The notes under the pieces are model-generated. The model saw only the letters and a list, made by a program, of their open reading frames with translations, was not told the DNA's origin and did not search any database. The translations under genes and the position numbers were made by a program. From assembly GCA_963693365.1 (NCBI GenBank), contig CAVNZM010000014.1:2666001-2730000 (forward strand): DNA of 64,000 nt, given 5' to 3'. Shown piece after piece: positions 10,919 through 45,613 of the stretch; the stretch's first letter is position 1, and each line of letters begins with the position of its first letter. The DNA comes from Amoebidium appalachense. Taxonomy: Eukaryota; Ichthyosporea.

Positions 10919-12976
10919 GACAGGCGTGTGTATCACATCAGTGGGTTGCTTGTTGTGTGTGTATGGTCACCGTACGTGCGCAAGCCACTACTACCTGTGC
11001 GTGTGTACTACATGTAGTCCGAAGCAGTATGAAACAGTGGCCTCAGTGATGCATATGAGGCTTCGAGGGGGAACCTACTGATTAGGCCTCGTCATATCAG
11101 GTGCTATGCTGGTGACTCAGCTAAGGGCCCTAACAAACAGCAATACTTAAATTTAGGTAAGCTTACCCAGCCCACTCTAACACGTACTGACGTGTTGCCG
11201 CACGTGCGACGTTTAACATCTACTCAGGTGGCAAGTAAAAAAAAAAAATAAAAAAAAAAAGAAAGGAGACACCGCCTCAGTAGGTGGTAGCAGCCCACTA
11301 CGATTCTATCTTCTGTGCCCACGATCGATATTCGTGAGAATTTGGTAGATTCCCGGGTGTCATAGAAACCACGTGGCACCGGCCGCAGGCTGCCACTGGC
11401 CCATGATACGCCCAGGCCTTGAACTCCCGCGGCCGGGAAGCCTACAATCATGGGCTGATAGGCAGCTGTATATGGCATGCGCATGAGGCCGCGAGGGCTA
11501 TAGCCTATTATGATAGTAGCGTGCTAGCCACAGGGTTCAGGCTGATGAGCCGCAGAGCCGCGCGCGCGCGCGGCGTATTGTAGATACCTTGGAATCCGAG
11601 GTCAGATCGCGGAATAACTTGATTGGCTTTTTCATCCGCCATCTAACCAATCACGAGGCCGATAGTTTTTTTATTGCAGGCGCCAAGAATGTTTTTTTTT
11701 CTTTTGACTCGGGTTTTTGAAGAAACCGCGTCAAAAGACAGCTCTGCATTGCATAAATCGATTTAAGTGTCTGTTTTACGGGTTCTATAAAACCCTTGCT
11801 AATGTATTATAAGCATTAATTTAAAATAAAGCTACAAACACGTGACGTATTTATGCGTATTAGCGGTCTTTGCATTACACTAGAAGACATTCCTAAGGTT
11901 CTTCCTATACTCTGTAAATTTTCCTTTGAATTCTGACTACAATTGTTTTTTTCTTTTTTCTTTTTTTACTAGAAATGTGATGATTGCAGTGTTTGCAACC
12001 AAGAAAACAACATAATACGCTAGGCCGCATGGTTTTAAATTTATAATATCTGGAACAAAAGAAGTATTAAAACTGTTGAGTCTGTTTTTTTTTTTTAAAA
12101 CGTCCCATTCAAGAAAACTTTCCATATTTTGTGGTAACAGTTAGTCACTTTTAGTCTGTCTCCCTGCGGCCCGGCTCAACTTGCCTTGTATGTTGCCGCA
12201 GGCATAGCACAAGTAAGGGTGTCTGATTGCGCAAACAAATTTAAATCTACTGCAGATGGTTTTTAACGCCGTGTTCCTATTGTTCAACAACAAAACTTTA
12301 ATAAAGCGTTCCGATTGCCCATCAGAATTACATAGACCCAGCTGGAGACGGCCCGCGGCGTAGTAGTGCTCAGCCACTTACGTAAGCCAGTGGGGACATA
12401 GCCTTGGAGACTAGGTGACAGTGCAAGTTTACAGTGGATATGATTCTCTGGTTTGCGCAGTCTAGGGGATGTACATGTCACGCCCTGCGCACTGGGGGCG
12501 AGCCCCAACATTTATTGCGATGGTCCATTGAGGCTCTTATGGAAACCCGTAAATAGTATCCTAAATATAGGCAGCACGTTTCCAAACAATTTTCTATAAT
12601 CCACTGCTAAATAATTTATTAAGCTGTTTTCTGAGTTATATAGCGAAACTGGGGCAGTATTGTGGCAAAACGTTTTCCTATCATAACCACAGGTACATAC
12701 CTGCGTACATATGCAATTGATGTCGGTCAATTCATCCATTGGATAATTAAACAACCAATAGTTTCTATTTAGTCTGCTTCCTGCCATTCCAGCGTTTTCG
12801 ATTGGCTTCGAGGCATAAACTCTTTGAAACGGCTTTGCTACGAAGCCGCACGCGCTGCGCTTAGCCCAAGCTCCAAGAGCGACTACAAAAGGGAACACTA
12901 TGATTCTGTTGTGACCACAGAAAACATAATCATCAGCGCCATTGGCCAACAGAGAAACATACCACACACACACACC
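10919..12976. other. No gene recognised between 10.9 kb and the mucin-like gene
   Basis: The minus strand of 11,280-11,484 is open for about 70 codons of ordinary composition, but has no supporting splice sites or recognisable motif. A (CG)7 run lies at 11,559-11,572. AT-rich DNA with short poly-T runs fills 11,640-12,130. A dispersed repeat copy is at 12,140-12,420. Confidence 0.5.
12140..12420 (-). repeat. Dispersed repeat S, copy 1
   Basis: Matches 48,590-48,955 over its whole length, with shared blocks CCCGGCTCAAC, CTTGTATGTTGCCGCAG, CTGATTGCGCAAACAAATTT, GCGTTCCGATTGCCCA, CACTTACGTAAGCC and CATAGCCTTGGAGACTAG. The copies differ by many substitutions and indels, so the family is old. No coding capacity is seen. 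Confidence 0.8.
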
Positions 12977-15900
12977 ATGAGGACGGCGTTTCTCCTTTGG
13001 ACACTCCTTGCGAGTGTCTGTGGGGCCGACAAAAAAGTAACTGAAGTTACGACGACACTTCCAACAACAACAACGTTAACGACATCAACCACAACAACAA
13101 CACTGGCATCCACCACCACCACCACCACTATTAAGTCTGCCACCATCACCACCACAACCACAACCACAACAAACCCCTCCCCCTCCTCCTTCCCGACCAC
13201 CACATCATCAATTGCAACCACCACCACCACCACACCTCCAAAGCCCACCACCACCGTTTCTACGACCACACCCACTCTTACACCCACTACAACCACGACA
13301 ACGACCACAACCACCACCACATCTGTAGTAGCACCGACTACATCATTATCGGGAACACTAGCAGACTCAGCCACCAGCAACATGGACGGGTGCCCCATTG
13401 GCGAGGTTGAGTGGAGAGTTGACCTTTCTCTACACCAGCAAAACACAACTACAAACACCACCGTTTTTTGCTGGGACGTCTACTATGTTCGCGACCGCAC
13501 CCCTCCTAGCAGCCCTGAATGCGTTATTGGAGGAAAAAATCCATGGGGCCAGTCCATATCACACGTTGATCTCAACACGTGCTTGCAGTCGAATGGAGTC
13601 ACTGACCCTAGTGTTACTGTTTGGTCACCAAAGCCAAATTCTGAAGGGAAGGACGGAACACTTCCTTTTCAGGGGGCTAAATGGGAAGGAGTTCCTCCTA
13701 TCCCCGCTTCTAATGCTGCCACAACCACACACCAATACATCTGCCTCAAAACAAAGGGTTTGCTTGGTGTTAAAACCACTGGGCTTCAGTACCTTGTCAA
13801 GGGCTCTACACGGTATGCTATTGCATCAACTTTTGGACCTGCATGCAACACACCCGGAACAAACCCTTCTAGTACTACCACTTCTTCCTTGTCGCCGACA
13901 ACAACAACTACTACAACAATTGCACCACCCGAAGTGACCACCACCACTAAAACAAGAGCAACAACCACCACTACCGCTAGTGCACCTACCACCACCACCA
14001 CAACTACCGTAGCTCGCACCACCACCACCACCACATCAACCACCACCACCACCACCACCACCACTACGTCAACAACTACGCCTACCACATCCACCACGAC
14101 AACTACACCTACCACCACCACTACATCAGAACCAACCACTACAACTATTGTTGCTCCCCCCGATGCATCTACAACAACAACAACTGTGACCACTACCACC
14201 ACCACCACCACCACCACGTCAACAAATACACCTACCATCACCTCGACAACGCCTACCACCACCACCACCACCACCACCCCAACCACCACCACGACAACTA
14301 CACCTACTACCACCACCACTTCAACAACAATGCGTACCACCATCACCACCACATCCCCACCAACCACCACAACTGTTGTTGCTCCCCCCGATGCATCTAC
14401 AACAACATCTGCAACCACCTCCACCACTACGGCCACCACCACCACCACGACCATCACGACAACTACACCTACCACCACCACCACAACCACCACAACAACA
14501 ACAACAGTAACATCGACCACTACGCCAACCACCACCACTACATCAGAAGCAACCACTACAACGGTTGTTGCTCCCCCCGATGAATCTACAACAACATCTG
14601 CGACCACCTCCACCACTACCACCACCACCAGTGCCACCACCACCACGACAACTACACCTACAACCACCACCACCACAACACCGCCAACAACTACACCAAC
14701 TACCACCACCACCACCACCTCAACTACGCCTACCACCACCACCACCACTACCATGACCACAACCACCACCACCACCACAACAACAACAATATCGACCACT
14801 ACACCAACCACCACCACCACTACATCAGGAGCAACCACTACAACGGTTGTTGCTCCCTCCGATGAATCTACAACAACAACTTCTGTGACCACCACCACCA
14901 CGACAACTACACCTACCACCACCACTACGTCGCCACCAACTACAACATCTGCAATTGCTCCACCCGATGCATCTACTACAACAACTGGGACCACTACTAC
15001 CACCACCACCTCAACCGAGGCGCCTATCACCACCACTACCACTACCACTACGTCGACAACTACACCAACGTTAAGCACCACCACCACATCAGAACCAACC
15101 ACTACAACAGTTGTTGCCCCCGATGCATCTACAACCACACCTGTGACCACCACCACCACTACCACCACCACCACGACGACCACCGCGACAACTACACCTA
15201 CCACCATCACCACCACCACCATTTTGACGTCAACAACTACACCAATCACCACCACCACCACCACAACAACAACAACAGCAACAAGGTCGACCACTACACC
15301 TACCATCACCACTACATCAGAAGCAACCACTACAACGGTTATTGCTCCCCCCGACGCATCTACAACCACACCTGTGACCACCACCACCACCACCACCACC
15401 ACGACCACGTCGACAACTGCACCTACCACAACCACCACATCACCCCCAGCCACTACAACCTTTGTTGCTCCCCCCTTTGCATCCACCGCTATTCCCGACC
15501 AAACTACTTCCAATTCACTCACATCCACCCCATCTACCGCCACTACCACCACCACCTCCGCAACAACACAACCCATTCCCACTTTCACCACGACCACCAT
15601 CGCCAACGATATTATCACTCCCACCATCCAAACCACCACCGCCGCCGCCACCACCACCGCCGCCGCCGCCGTCACCACCACCACCACCACTTCCGTTATC
15701 AACGACATCTCGGCAACGTCAACAATGCCCACAGTTATAAGACCCACAACAACCACCACCACCACCCCCACCACCACCACCAGCACTGCTACCATCACAC
15801 CAGACAACATCATCACCGATAATGCTCCTGATCAATCCATCACTCTCCTACCAAAACCCACCACAAACCCTCTCCCTACAACAACAACAACAACAACAAC

Positions 15901-16333
15901 ACATTACATCACCACGACCACCACCACCACTACCGCCACCACAACGGTATCCTCCATGATTCCCAACGAAGAAGTGAGCAAGAGCATTCCGGAGGATTCC
16001 ATCACTCTTACTCCCCGCCCGTCCCAAGCCACCACCGCTGTCCAATCGGAAACGGCGATTTACCCTGAGCAGTCGGCGGTTTACGAAAACTGGGAAGAAC
16101 ACGTGGATGAGCTTTTTTCTCGAACACGGCGCTCCAGTGGCTCCAGCGGTAAGAACACCGTGCTCTCGGTCCCAACTTCCGAATATGGAAGTGATGACGT
16201 ATCGCTGACCAATGGGTGCTTTTGGTTGGTTGCCGGCGGAATTGGTATGATGGGTATGGTTATGATGTTCGTTGCTGTGGCTGCTGTCAGAAGGGATAGT
16301 CGTAATTACGCACGGGATATCTCGTTGGTTTAG
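12977..16333 (+). CDS. Threonine-rich mucin-like type I membrane protein (1,118 aa)
   Basis: A single uninterrupted exon. The ATG at 12,977 is chosen because it opens a signal peptide (MRTAFLLWTLLASVCGA); the frame is open for 51 codons further upstream, but that part is not signal-like. Residues 20-135 are Thr-rich. Residues 137-290 form a normal-composition Cys-containing domain starting DGCPIGEVEW and ending near GPACN, probably extracellular and disulfide-bonded. Residues about 295-990 are Thr repeats punctuated by eight copies of an [VI]APPD[AE]S-type motif at roughly 40-90 residue spacing, probably heavily O-glycosylated. A dibasic RTRR at 1,049-1,052 is a possible furin-type site, followed by a hydrophobic span at about 1,082-1,104 and a short basic tail. 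Role inferred: cell-surface coat or adhesion protein. The family was not recognised. AATAAA occurs about 235 bases after the stop. Confidence 0.85.
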   Translation: MRTAFLLWTLLASVCGADKKVTEVTTTLPTTTTLTTSTTTTTLASTTTTTTIKSATITTTTTTTTNPSPSSFPTTTSSIATTTTTTPPKPTTTVSTTTPTLTPTTTTTTTTTTTTSVVAPTTSLSGTLADSATSNMDGCPIGEVEWRVDLSLHQQNTTTNTTVFCWDVYYVRDRTPPSSPECVIGGKNPWGQSISHVDLNTCLQSNGVTDPSVTVWSPKPNSEGKDGTLPFQGAKWEGVPPIPASNAATTTHQYICLKTKGLLGVKTTGLQYLVKGSTRYAIASTFGPACNTPGTNPSSTTTSSLSPTTTTTTTIAPPEVTTTTKTRATTTTTASAPTTTTTTTVARTTTTTTSTTTTTTTTTTSTTTPTTSTTTTTPTTTTTSEPTTTTIVAPPDASTTTTTVTTTTTTTTTTSTNTPTITSTTPTTTTTTTTPTTTTTTTPTTTTTSTTMRTTITTTSPPTTTTVVAPPDASTTTSATTSTTTATTTTTTITTTTPTTTTTTTTTTTTVTSTTTPTTTTTSEATTTTVVAPPDESTTTSATTSTTTTTTSATTTTTTTPTTTTTTTPPTTTPTTTTTTTSTTPTTTTTTTMTTTTTTTTTTTISTTTPTTTTTTSGATTTTVVAPSDESTTTTSVTTTTTTTTPTTTTTSPPTTTSAIAPPDASTTTTGTTTTTTTSTEAPITTTTTTTTSTTTPTLSTTTTSEPTTTTVVAPDASTTTPVTTTTTTTTTTTTTATTTPTTITTTTILTSTTTPITTTTTTTTTTATRSTTTPTITTTSEATTTTVIAPPDASTTTPVTTTTTTTTTTTSTTAPTTTTTSPPATTTFVAPPFASTAIPDQTTSNSLTSTPSTATTTTTSATTQPIPTFTTTTIANDIITPTIQTTTAAATTTAAAAVTTTTTTSVINDISATSTMPTVIRPTTTTTTTPTTTTSTATITPDNIITDNAPDQSITLLPKPTTNPLPTTTTTTTTHYITTTTTTTTATTTVSSMIPNEEVSKSIPEDSITLTPRPSQATTAVQSETAIYPEQSAVYENWEEHVDELFSRTRRSSGSSGKNTVLSVPTSEYGSDDVSLTNGCFWLVAGGIGMMGMVMMFVAVAAVRRDSRNYARDISLV

Positions 16334-16603
16334 ATTAAGATGTATATTTTTTTCCGAATATCCTGCAGCTGTAATTCTTGCTCTATTATGTGCGGGAATT
16401 TTTTTTAAAGCGAAAGAAAAGCGAATACTTCAATAGTATGAAAACAAATGAAAAAATGCAGGCGTCATACTGTGTGTGGTCTTTTAAAGTCCTGCTATAT
16501 CCCAGCTATTTTTAAAAATAAGATTTGCCCACGGTTACCCTGGTGGAACCATTAATTAATTAGTAATAAAATCAATATCAAGCCAAAAAGGGGTTGTGTG
16601 TGT

Positions 16604-16634
<31 letters not shown>

Positions 16635-17461
16635 GGGGGTAAAAATCACTATGCACGTTGTTCGTGATGTAAAGCTGCACTCGTTTACATTGTCAACCTG
16701 GGGATTAATATACCCCGAAGCAAAACAAATCTAAAGCTATGATCTCCCCCCCCCCCCCCCCCCCCCCCCCCTTTCATTTTCCCGCGGGCCTCACAAACAC
16801 ACACATGTACACACATGACCAGCACCTCCAACCACCACTGCAGCCACTTAACCACCAGGTTCTGCTCGAGGCCGGCATTTATTGCTTCTCTCCGCACATA
16901 CATTAAAAATCGTGGCAATCGAGTTTATTGCACGCATGTAGGGCGAACATTTATTCAATCTGATCAGTTTTAACCTTGCACGTGTTGTGTCTGTGTCTCT
17001 ATGTGTGCGGTTCTGTCCAAGTAACAATATTATGTGTGTTTGTCGAGTATGCACTTGTGTCCGCGAATATGTGTTGTGCATGTGTGCATACGTGCGTTGC
17101 CAAGTTGAGGGGGGAAGGGGGGGGGAGGGGGGGGGGAGAGAGAGAGAGGGGGGGGGGGGAGGGGGGAGTGGGGGGAGTCACCTGAGATGTATGGATGCAG
17201 TTGTTCCCTGCTGTATCTTTTCTTGTGTGCACGTGAGTGTGTGTCTGCAACATGCATATAGATGACCAAGTGGATTTTGCTTGCACATAGCCACGAAACT
17301 TAGTGTGTACGTATGTATGAGACCTGGGACCCCGTGTGTGTGGGAGTGAGAGCTTATGCTTCCTAACACCATATCATGCTTGTTACTCGTGCAGAACGAA
17401 TGTGTGACTTTGTGCATGTGTGCATGCATGTCTCTAAACTCGCGTGTGCCGACGTGTGTAC

Positions 17462-17529
<68 letters not shown>

Positions 17530-17929
17530 TTGTGTGTGTGTGTGTTTCAGTGCTTCGTGTAGGCTTTAAATCAGTTAGGATCCCCGTGGTGGCCCACACC
17601 TGTTTTCCCCATTGTGAATCAGTCCAACCCATGTCATGCAAAACGATCCATTTACTTCATGTTTACAGCGCATTGTACGGTTTAAGGTTGGAGGAGGGTT
17701 CGATTCTGTTTTTGAACCTTTGGGGTAGGGTCCAAATTGTTTGGGATTTGCCAAAAAAACTTTGGGAAAATCCTGGGCGTGCACACAAACGGTCATGATC
17801 ACGGCCCTCCTCCGGGCCCCTACCCCATCTAGATCTTCCCCCCCGGCCGTGTCGACCCACTGTGGCACCCAGGTGGCCTCACGGCCCGCAAACTCCCCCC
17901 TCACCCTTCCGGCCTCTCCCCTCAACAAC

Positions 17930-17964
<35 letters not shown>

Positions 17965-19230
17965 CGCGGGCCCCTGGCGCGCCGGGTCCCCCCCTCGGGC
18001 CATGCTGGCCCGGTGTGATGGGCACCAATATTCACCCACCTGCACATGTACAGTCCACTTTACCCACTCGAATCCCCCTCCCCCCCCCCCCCCCCCCCTT
18101 TCCCCCCCTACCCCCCCTTCACCGCCCCCCCTCCCCCCCCCCCCCAATCCCCGGAGATTCCAAGGAATCCGGAAAAAAAAAAAGTATGGGAAATTCCTAT
18201 ACTTTTTTTTTGGGAATTTCGATCCCTGGGTGCAATTGGAGAAATAGCTGGTTTGAGTGCACACACTACACGGGCGGGACGGGTAGAATTGTGAATGGGG
18301 ATCTGCCAATAGGAGCACACATTGCCTACATAACCCAACCTTCTATTAACAAGGAAGCAGGCGGGCGAATAGGAGGACGGAAGGAAGTTGGGGCGGGGCC
18401 CTCGGGGGGAGGGGGGGGGGGGGCTCATTGGTTGGTGGATGTTTCGTTACCAAAACCCCCACATCTGGGTTGGTAGTGCTAACATATACGTCCATTATTT
18501 TAGCCTGCTCGAAGAATATTTTTATTTCACTTTATTGACGAGGAACAACTGTCGTGCGCTTCCCCACAGACCTATCACTACACTCACTTTCGGCGAGACT
18601 ATCACTATTTTATATCCAGATCATATCTAGTATATCTAACAACAAAAATTCACACTGGACGTACGTCCACACTATGTTATAGTTTAATCTTCAATATGCA
18701 AAACATCAAAGAATCGCTAACACAAAACAAGAGAGTTTTGCTAATGACGAACGCACGGAAATTATTAAAACACCAGAGAAGCAAATGGGAGGGAATGTTA
18801 TAGGTGAAAAGCCCCTGCTAGGAAACAAGAACTTAGGCATATGTGACACTATACCATCTCAATCAAGTCTGATATGTGCTGACCCACTTGCATTTCCATA
18901 CCATGTACACCACCAAAAATTACCGGAAACCCAATTTAACCATATATGGGAATCTACCACACTTATGAGAGACTAGAAAGGAAACAAACATGCACAACAC
19001 CATCGCTCAAACCAAAGAGTGCACATTCCGTTACCCATCACGCCAACAACAACTATATATGGAAATGGAATGCTGTCTACTTGTTCTCTTTATAACCGGG
19101 TTGATACCAAACCCATGCCAGAAACAACATCACCCATTCACATGAACTTCCGAACCCACCAAAGACAAATACATTGAAAAGGCACGTGCACCAGCCAGAT
19201 AGAGACTCAGAGGGAAGCGGGAAAGGAGGA

Positions 19231-19261
<31 letters not shown>

Positions 19262-19281
19262 AGGGGGGGGGAGTCTTCGTC
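16334..19281. other. No gene recognised; 3' flank of two convergent genes
   Basis: Contains AATAAA near 16,566, a (GT)n-(G)n compound at 16,595-16,640, a C tract at 16,747-16,771, GA/G-rich DNA at 17,107-17,176, (GT)n at 17,464-17,525, a GC-rich patch (17,790-18,010) ending in C tracts, and AT-richer DNA at 18,480-19,100. Minus-strand AATAAA occurs near 18,528 and could serve the nexin gene. Confidence 0.5.
19235..19261. repeat. (G)n tract just 3' of the nexin stop codon
   Basis: About 27 G residues on the plus strand, followed by GA/G-rich DNA to 19,273. The tract lies about 20 bases beyond the stop codon, so the 3' UTR begins with a long C run. Confidence 0.9.
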
Positions 19282-36981
<17,700 letters not shown>

Positions 36982-37369
36982 CTGTGTAATTGGTCCTCAG
37001 GGTTAGAATTCCGTTTCGAAAAACACCAGAAATTTCGGGAAAATCCAAAACACAGAAATGTTACGTGTGGTGTGATAGCCTTGGTAGACTCGTTCAGCAA
37101 AAACCGGAATCTATAGAGTGGAAAACGAGACGTGTGGTGCATTGGCTTCGGTAGGTTCAACAAATATGTCGGTGTTTAGGCATGTTACCCTCATATGGGA
37201 ATTTGTGCCTAAGCAAATATAGGCAAAAACCCCTTATTGATTTCCGTCACTGTCTGGCGTCACATAACGTAACACCGTGAAATAATGACATAGACTTTAA
37301 TAGACTTAAAAGTGTGGAGGGCTATACTATCCGGCTTGCATTCTAGGGACTTTGCTGTTCCTTTCAGAT

Positions 37370-37560
37370 ATATCTACAGTTCAGTTGGATATATCAGGGT
37401 GAAAAAATTCCAAACATATCCAGTCGAATTGGATATATAATTCCGGTCCATTTGGATATATAATGGTAAAAACGCAACAAAGGAATCCATTTGGGATAGG
37501 TTAGGGAAACTGCAAACATATCTAGTCCATGTGAGCATTTTGGATAGATCAAGGTGAAAT
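37370..37560. repeat. Degenerate TTGGATATAT repeats
   Basis: Five or six units of about 30-45 bases, each with a form of [AT]TTTGGATATAT; similar in style to the minisatellite at 30.5-30.8 kb. Confidence 0.6.
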
Positions 37561-37907
37561 TGCATGTGCAGCTTTGGGATGCTTCACAAACACATCCCTT
37601 CAGCAGGGTAAGAAAAACAGCTGAATTTAGTTCTATATTCATGAAACTCCACTGCTCAGGAGAGGGGCCCCTTTATACCAAGTAAGATGAACTATGATAA
37701 CTAAGGGAATCCGGAGGCGGGGAGGGGAGGGGAAGAGAGCGCTTGGGGAACGAGAGGGGGGGAGGGGGGGTGGGGAGGGGGGAAGGGGGGGAGCAAGAGA
37801 GATCGAGGAGACAGAGGCAGCAGAATATATACGTAAAGGCCTGCGGAAGGTGTGTGTCTATTGGGGCCGGAGGACGGGCGGGGGGAGGGGGGAAGCATGC
37901 ATGCATG

Positions 37908-37998
37908 CATACACAGCCTGCCTGCTTTCACCATGGGTGGAAAGAGAGGGATGCATACACAGCCTGCCTGCTTTCACCATGGGTGGAAAGAGAGGGAT
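37908..37998. repeat. 46-bp tandem duplication
   Basis: Two exact copies of a unit beginning GCATACACAGCCTGCCTGC and ending GAAAGAGAGGGAT. Confidence 0.9.
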
Positions 37999-38857
37999 GG
38001 GCGGGGAGGGGGGAGGGGGGGGAGGGTGAGGACGGGAGAAGGCGCGGGGGAAGAAGGGGATTGGGGGGAGAGGGGGGAGGAGGGGGGGGGGGGGGGGATG
38101 GGGGCGGCCATTACCGAACCACGAGGTCTGAATAGGTGAGCCGGGTGGGAAATGTGGGGGGAGAGGGGGGGGGAGGGGGGGGGACGAAATGGATACCCAA
38201 AAGAAATATGCAAGCCAACATAAGTCAGTGGTACATGAAACAGAAAGAAGCATAAATCATTGTCGCACATGAGAGTTGGGCCTTGGAATGAACGACATGG
38301 GAAGAGAGAAAGGAAGATTGTGGACAGCGTGGAGGGGGGAATTAGAAGCAACTGTACGGACCATCAGGACCGGAAAAAGCCATACAACTTAATGGAACAC
38401 AGAGAATATGCAACAAATGCGAAACCCGACCATCAATAACAGAGTGGGCCCCAGTCAACCTAAGAGCGCAAATTCTGGGCCAGAGACCAGCTGGGAAGGG
38501 AGAGGAGGGGAGGAGGGGTGGGGGACGGAGGGGGAAGCGGGGAGGTGAGCCTCTTTGGCATTCAGGGAACTAAACCGTCGCCGGAGGGATCCGGGAACAG
38601 ATGGGAGCTAACTGTTTTGTTGGGGGGAGGGGGGGGGGGGGGGGGGGGGGAGGGGGGGGGGGGCGTAAGGGGAAGGTCACTCACCTGCTGCAGACCTGTC
38701 GAAGAGACCAGCCAACCAGCCCAGAATCCATGTTAGTAATTTAAACAGACATCAGAAAGAGACGGGATAACTATTCATGTGTGTGGTGATCTTGCATGGT
38801 AGTACGCGTTCCCGCCCAGGGGGAGGGAGGGGGAGAGGGGGGGGGGTGGGGGGGGAT

Positions 38858-38892
<35 letters not shown>

Positions 38893-39100
38893 CTGGAGCA
38901 CACAGGGGGCAACCGTGTGTTATGGCCGGCTTCACGGGTTGGGATAGGAGTGAAGGGTGGAAAGCGGCCAGCTTCGTGCCCAAGAAAGAATGGTCATATA
39001 ATTTTGGGACAATGTCGCATGTTGAAGAGTTTGTGTGCTGTGTACACATGCATACAATGCAATCTTGTGGCAGAATCAATATGTGATTGAGTACGGTACC

Positions 39101-43900
<4,800 letters not shown>

Positions 43901-44034
43901 TAGTAAGCTATGAAGCCCAAATACGGAACGACACCCCTCAAACAACAGTTCTTTCCATCAAAGAGCACCCCTATTTCTGGTGTTATCTCTGATCCACACC
44001 CGCGCCGCTATCTGCATGTGGAGCTTATGCCCCA

Positions 44035-44939
44035 GTGTTATCAGTCTAGGGCCGGGAGATCTAGAGATTGCCATTGCCGAAGTACCAAGTTTACTTGTGG
44101 TCCTCCAAAAACATGTAGCTGAAAACCACCAAGTGCAATATGTTCTAAATTGCTTGCAAAAATTTTATAATATTTTTATTATTTTGTTGTTTTACTTATT
44201 TTACAGAACTGTTTGGTAACCCGATGATATGCATGGACAGGCAATAAAACTTTCCACGTGCACCGAGTGCCAGGTGGGCAACACATTTCAGTGAAGTCTG
44301 GAATTGGCACCCCCCCGAAATGTTCCCGAACATAAAATCATCATTCTACGGTGTGTGTCAATATACCATGCTCACAAGTCAGTACTGCAATTATACTATT
44401 CTCAGTTTACTTCAAAGCATCCCCCCCCCCCGGCCCTCTTCCCATTCCCTGCCCCCCCAAATTGTTTTTTTATGCTTTTCATACTCAGCGACTGCAATCA
44501 TGGCACCCGTGTTTTCTAGATATATTTCCTTTCATTGTGTTCTACGTCTATGTGTGTGTGTGTGTGTGTGTGTGTGCATGTTTGTGTGTGTGTGAATGTG
44601 TGTGTGTGGGCCAAGTGAAGGTTGTATGCGTTTTTTTCTTCTTAGTTGTTTTTGTATTCTATTCGATTATTACTTTGTGTGTAAATGTGGAAAAAAAACA
44701 AATAAAAAAAATTACCAATGACCACCGCCCAGCTTGAATCACCGTAGCTCTAGTGTAAAAAAATAAATGCATTATCAGTCACAAACCCTTCTACTACACT
44801 CGCCCCAAATATCATATTCACATTACTGAGTTGATTTAGCTGTTTTTTTTACTCTATTTTTATTCAACAACTGTCTGCTATTAAAACATTAAAATGTACA
44901 TGTGTTTGTGTGTGTGTGTGTGTGTGTGTGCCACAGGCC

Positions 44940-44978
<39 letters not shown>

Positions 44979-45121
44979 ATATAGAATTTACCGTCCTCAT
45001 CCCCGTGTCCCCCTAAACCGGGTGTTAGCAGACCTTTGAGGTTTTTGTGATTGGATTGGTAGTTCTATTACATTAAAATTTTCAAAATGTCGTTGTACCA
45101 ATGATATAATACGTTGTAAAA
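44035..45121. repeat. 1.1-kb direct repeat, copy A
   Basis: Starts GTGTTATCAGTCTAGGG and ends ACGTTGTAAAA. Nearly identical to 45,614-46,763, which has about 80 extra bases near 45,835-45,945 and different C- and GT-tract lengths. Confidence 0.95.
44050..44168 (+). other. Possible helical-repeat exon (ARM/HEAT-like), weak
   Basis: After TCAGTCTAG the frame reads LEIAIAEVPSLLVVLQKHVA and continues as a second helix (VQYVLNCLQ). The two-amphipathic-helix pattern resembles an armadillo or HEAT repeat. The downstream copy at 45,630-45,740 keeps the same frame with a few changes. No clear donor follows, so it may be a decayed or chance frame. Confidence 0.25.
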
Positions 45122-45445
45122 AGGGCTGCTATTCTATCCTATGATGATGTGAACGAGCAAAACGGGGAGAAGGAAGACATGAACGAGGACGAGCCCGTTG
45201 CCACCCCTACCAAGAAACGTAAGATGGGGGCAAAGCTTTTCCTGTCGACCGACGACGACGACGTCCCTCTGAGGGATATTGCAGCCATCAAGAAAACCAA
45301 GGACAACGACAATTTGATGGGCCTCGTCAACTCCGATGTTGACGAGCCCGAGGATTCCAATTCGGAGGGAGAAGACGGTGACGATGACATCGAGGAAGAT
45401 TACGGCTTGCTCGATGGTGCAGCCATTTTCAACGTTGAGGAGTAA
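45122..45445 (+). CDS. Terminal exon of an acidic, NLS-bearing protein (partial)
   Basis: The frame is open from about 45,122 (possibly after AAAAAG) to TAA at 45,443-45,445. It encodes about 107 residues: AAILSYDDVNEQ, a basic cluster TKKRKM suited to nuclear import, then an Asp/Glu-rich tail (DDDDVPLRD, SEGEDGDDDIEEDYG) ending FNVEE. Codon use is more GC-rich at third positions than the flanking DNA and resembles the nexin exons, which supports coding. There is no convincing start codon, so it is most likely the last exon of a gene whose other exons are not visible, or a gene fragment inside a tandem duplication. Acidic tails of this type are common in nuclear proteins; the family was not recognised. 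Confidence 0.5.
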   Translation, partial: RAAILSYDDVNEQNGEKEDMNEDEPVATPTKKRKMGAKLFLSTDDDDVPLRDIAAIKKTKDNDNLMGLVNSDVDEPEDSNSEGEDGDDDIEEDYGLLDGAAIFNVEE

Positions 45446-45613
45446 CTTCCAGTGCTGCAGTGCCCATAGCACATTTCCACTATGTATTGTTTGTAATAAT
45501 ATATTTTGATTTATTTGACGTTATCTAATACTATTGGGGATAGAACAAACAAACCAAAACAATGATGTTCTGTTTAGTTGTGGGAATTAATTGCATGGAA
45601 TTTTAATAGCACT

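Larger units (their letters stand above)
36982..39100. other. 5' region of the nexin gene; start exon unresolved
   Basis: Two minus-strand candidates for upstream exons were seen: a 13-base segment at 38,127-38,115 between an AG and GTAATG, and a segment ending at a GTGAGT donor near 38,691. That segment begins at a possible ATG at 38,733 just after TTACTAAC, but the frames do not join securely to the SH3 exon. The rest is GA/G-rich DNA, with degenerate TTGGATATAT repeats at 37,370-37,560 and a 46-bp direct repeat at 37,908-37,998. Confidence 0.35.

Noticed and set aside
11224-11484. 86-codon minus-strand frame
   Set aside because: Ordinary composition but isolated; no splice sites, motif or duplicate to support it.
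13786-15816. 676-codon open frame on the minus strand, rich in Val
   Set aside because: It is the reverse complement of the Thr-codon repeats of the mucin-like gene; Thr ACN read backwards gives Val/Gly codons. No signal or normal-composition domain.
17605-18250. Long Pro- or Gly-rich frames around the GC-rich patch
   Set aside because: Dominated by C and G tracts; the non-repetitive part has no junctions that join to neighbouring exons.
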